Below are positions 4,904 to 6,160 of a stretch of 6,160 bases of DNA, one piece after another. Position 1 is the stretch's first letter. Each line of letters opens with the position of its first letter. Below the pieces are notes generated by a model that searched no databases, was not told the DNA's origin, and saw only the letters and a list, made by a program, of their open reading frames with translations. Origin of the DNA: Brevundimonas sp. (lineage in GTDB: Bacteria; Pseudomonadota; Alphaproteobacteria; Caulobacterales; Caulobacteraceae); contig JADGMZ010000073.1 in the NCBI GenBank assembly GCA_015234495.1, positions 1-6,160 of the forward strand, read 5' to 3'. A program made the position numbers and the translations under genes.

Positions 4904-6131
4904 AAGGCGCAGCCGCGCCTACCGTCCCCCCCGCGTCAGCGCCCGGTACTCGACCAGCCGCTCCTTGTCGCGCCGGACCTGGTCGGCGACGGCGTTGTCG
5001 ACGTCCAGCGAGGCGTAGCGGACCCAGTTCTCGATGCCGAGCTTGTCCTGCACCGCCGAGGTCGGCGTCTGCCAGCGGAAGTAGGACAGCAGGCCGACCA
5101 CCGCCGACAGGACCACCGCCAGGGCCTGCAGGCCGCGGAAGGCGACCTCGTGCCCGGCCGGGGGCGACTGAACGGCGATGACCGCTGCGCCCGCGATGAA
5201 CACCAGCGGCGTCAGGATGGGCCAGCCAGCGCATCCAGTAGCGCTCGCGCCGCACCCGCCACAGCTCCATCTGGACGTATTTCTCGAGGTATTCCATGCG
5301 CGCGCCCAGCCACATGGTCAGCCGGGTCAGATACATGGCCCGCTGCCCCCAGGCCTTGCCGTCCTGCTGGTAGCGGGTCTCGGCCTGGTCGGCCATGGCC
5401 CGGCCCGAGGTGAACAGGTTCTGCAGCTCGCGCGTCCGCTGCACGATCTCGCGCGACAGCTGGTAGGAATCGTTCTCCAGCCGGAAGCGGTACTGGATGA
5501 ACAGGATCTGCTGAATGCCCCAGTACAGGCCGAGGGCGACCAGCATGGCGCCGCCGGCGATGGCTGCTCCGGCCGTGTCCGTCCCTGTCCATTGGCTGAA
5601 CCAGGTCGGCCCCAGCACGGCCAGGACGCCGAAGCCCGCCATGGCGAGGATCTGGTTCATCCGCTTGACCAGCACATGCACCCGCAGGGCGTCGAACACG
5701 CCGCGGCCGTAGGCGTAGACGTCGGCGCGCAGGTCCGAATCGACCGGGAAGCGCTCCTCGATCTGGCGGGCGAACAGGACGTGGAAGCGGTCCGGCTTCC
5801 CCTCCGTCTCCCAGAACGGGAAGATGTCCAGCGGCTGGTTGAAATACTCGTCGATGTGGGCCGAGACGCGATCGATCGCCTCCGGGTCTTCGGAGAAATA
5901 CTCGCTGTCCTGGATCGGGTTCAGGATGCCCTCGGGATTGCGCAGCGGGCCGGTGCGGCGCGGCGGCGTGGCCGAGGGGATGGCGCGCTCCTGCAGGTCG
6001 GCGGCGCCCGCGGGCGGCGGGTTGGCGGGTGCGTCGAGGCCTCCGCGCAGCCGCGCGTCGAAGCCCTGTCCGCCGTGGCCGCCATCGGCGGGGGCGGTCA
6101 ACCCGCCGGGGCTGTGATCGTCGTGCGACAT
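4902..6131 (-). CDS. Uncharacterised membrane protein, frameshifted near residue 304
   Basis: As read, the frame from ATG 6131 gives 409 residues, but only the first ~304 look genuine. Residues 1-65 are Gly/Pro/Ala-rich and probably disordered. Residues 66-155 form a soluble region (SEYFSEDPEAIDRVSAHIDEYF; FPFWETEGKPDRFHVLF). Two membrane helices follow at about 159-180 and 187-213. Residues 214-300 are charged, helical and probably coiled-coil (RTRELQNLFTSGRAMADQAE; ARMEYLEKYVQMELWRVRRE). After Ala304 the frame turns into low-complexity Arg/Gly/Pro-rich sequence, while the adjacent frame continues with two more helices (separate entry). Dropping one base from GGG 5219-5221 joins them into a 403-residue, four-helix protein. 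The ATG has GAAGGG two bases upstream and AAGGA thirteen bases upstream, both poorly spaced. I do not recognise the family; a distant relation to DUF4231/SLATT-type membrane domains is possible but unsupported. Confidence 0.75.
   Translation of the reverse strand: MSHDDHSPGGLTAPADGGHGGQGFDARLRGGLDAPANPPPAGAADLQERAIPSATPPRRTGPLRNPEGILNPIQDSEYFSEDPEAIDRVSAHIDEYFNQPLDIFPFWETEGKPDRFHVLFARQIEERFPVDSDLRADVYAYGRGVFDALRVHVLVKRMNQILAMAGFGVLAVLGPTWFSQWTGTDTAGAAIAGGAMLVALGLYWGIQQILFIQYRFRLENDSYQLSREIVQRTRELQNLFTSGRAMADQAETRYQQDGKAWGQRAMYLTRLTMWLGARMEYLEKYVQMELWRVRRERYWMRWLAHPDAAGVHRGRSGHRRSVAPGRARGRLPRPAGPGGGPVGGGRPAVLLPLADADLGGAGQARHRELGPLRLAGRRQRRRRPGPARQGAAGRVPGADAGGTVGAAAP
4919..5218 (-). pseudogene. 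Displaced C-terminal segment of the frameshifted membrane protein
   Basis: In the frame one base downstream of the 6131 frame, the sequence resumes good protein: ILTPLVFIAGAAVIAV (helix, restored residues 305-320), a short polar loop, LQALAVVLSAVVGLLSYFRW (helix, 334-353), then a soluble tail with DKLGIENWVRYASLDVDNAV and KERLVEYRALTRGGR before TAG 4921-4919. It matches the style of the N-terminal part (helix pair plus charged region), has normal codon bias, and joins it directly as RWLA-ILTPL if one C is removed from the CCC (minus strand) at 5221-5219. The ATG at 5203 is internal to the first of these helices and would start after its beginning, so an independent small gene is unlikely. Either the gene is broken or the assembly carries an error. 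Confidence 0.72.
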
Positions 6132-6160
6132 GGCCCTTCGGCGGTCCTTCGTTCGTTGGC

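Noticed and set aside
5212..5592. 126-codon third minus-strand frame within the membrane gene
   Set aside because: His/Arg/Pro-rich translation, whereas the 6131 frame gives sensible helices over the same bases.

Overview
The window is GC-rich, densely packed bacterial DNA with strong G/C preference at third codon positions. The gene content points to an alphaproteobacterium of the Caulobacterales (Caulobacter, Brevundimonas or Phenylobacterium type). The most telling gene is the small lipoprotein at 4278-4790, which looks like the family named after Caulobacter loci CC0125 and CC1285. Genus assignment is inference from protein resemblance, not from a search.

Layout, left to right: (1) the C-terminal half of a periplasmic Do/HtrA-type serine protease with two PDZ domains, cut by the left edge; (2) on the minus strand, a two-gene operon of paralogous 139-residue VOC (glyoxalase/PhnB-like) proteins, wedged between the protease and the next plus-strand gene; (3) rarA, the AAA+ replication-associated recombination factor; (4) a small four-helix membrane protein of unknown role; (5) an RluA-type pseudouridine synthase lacking an S4 domain, with a 4-codon open frame overlapping its GTG start; (6) the CC0125/CC1285-type lipoprotein; (7) a 116-base imperfect palindrome whose arms are each made of four TAGTGGC-type heptads; (8) on the minus strand, a gene for an unrecognised four-helix membrane protein that carries an apparent single-base frameshift about three quarters of the way through.

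The plus-strand genes from rarA to the lipoprotein are separated by short gaps (39-63 bases) and may be partly co-transcribed, but their roles differ (DNA repair, unknown membrane role, RNA modification, envelope lipoprotein), so this looks like a housekeeping neighbourhood rather than one pathway. There is no gene-free stretch over 300 bases; the longest non-coding stretch is the 111-128 bases holding the palindrome.

No clear new defence or mobile system is visible. The objects most worth a second look are the heptad-armed palindrome between the two convergent gene ends, the frameshift in the adjacent membrane gene, the mini-ORF in front of the pseudouridine synthase, and a short patch of atypical codons inside rarA.
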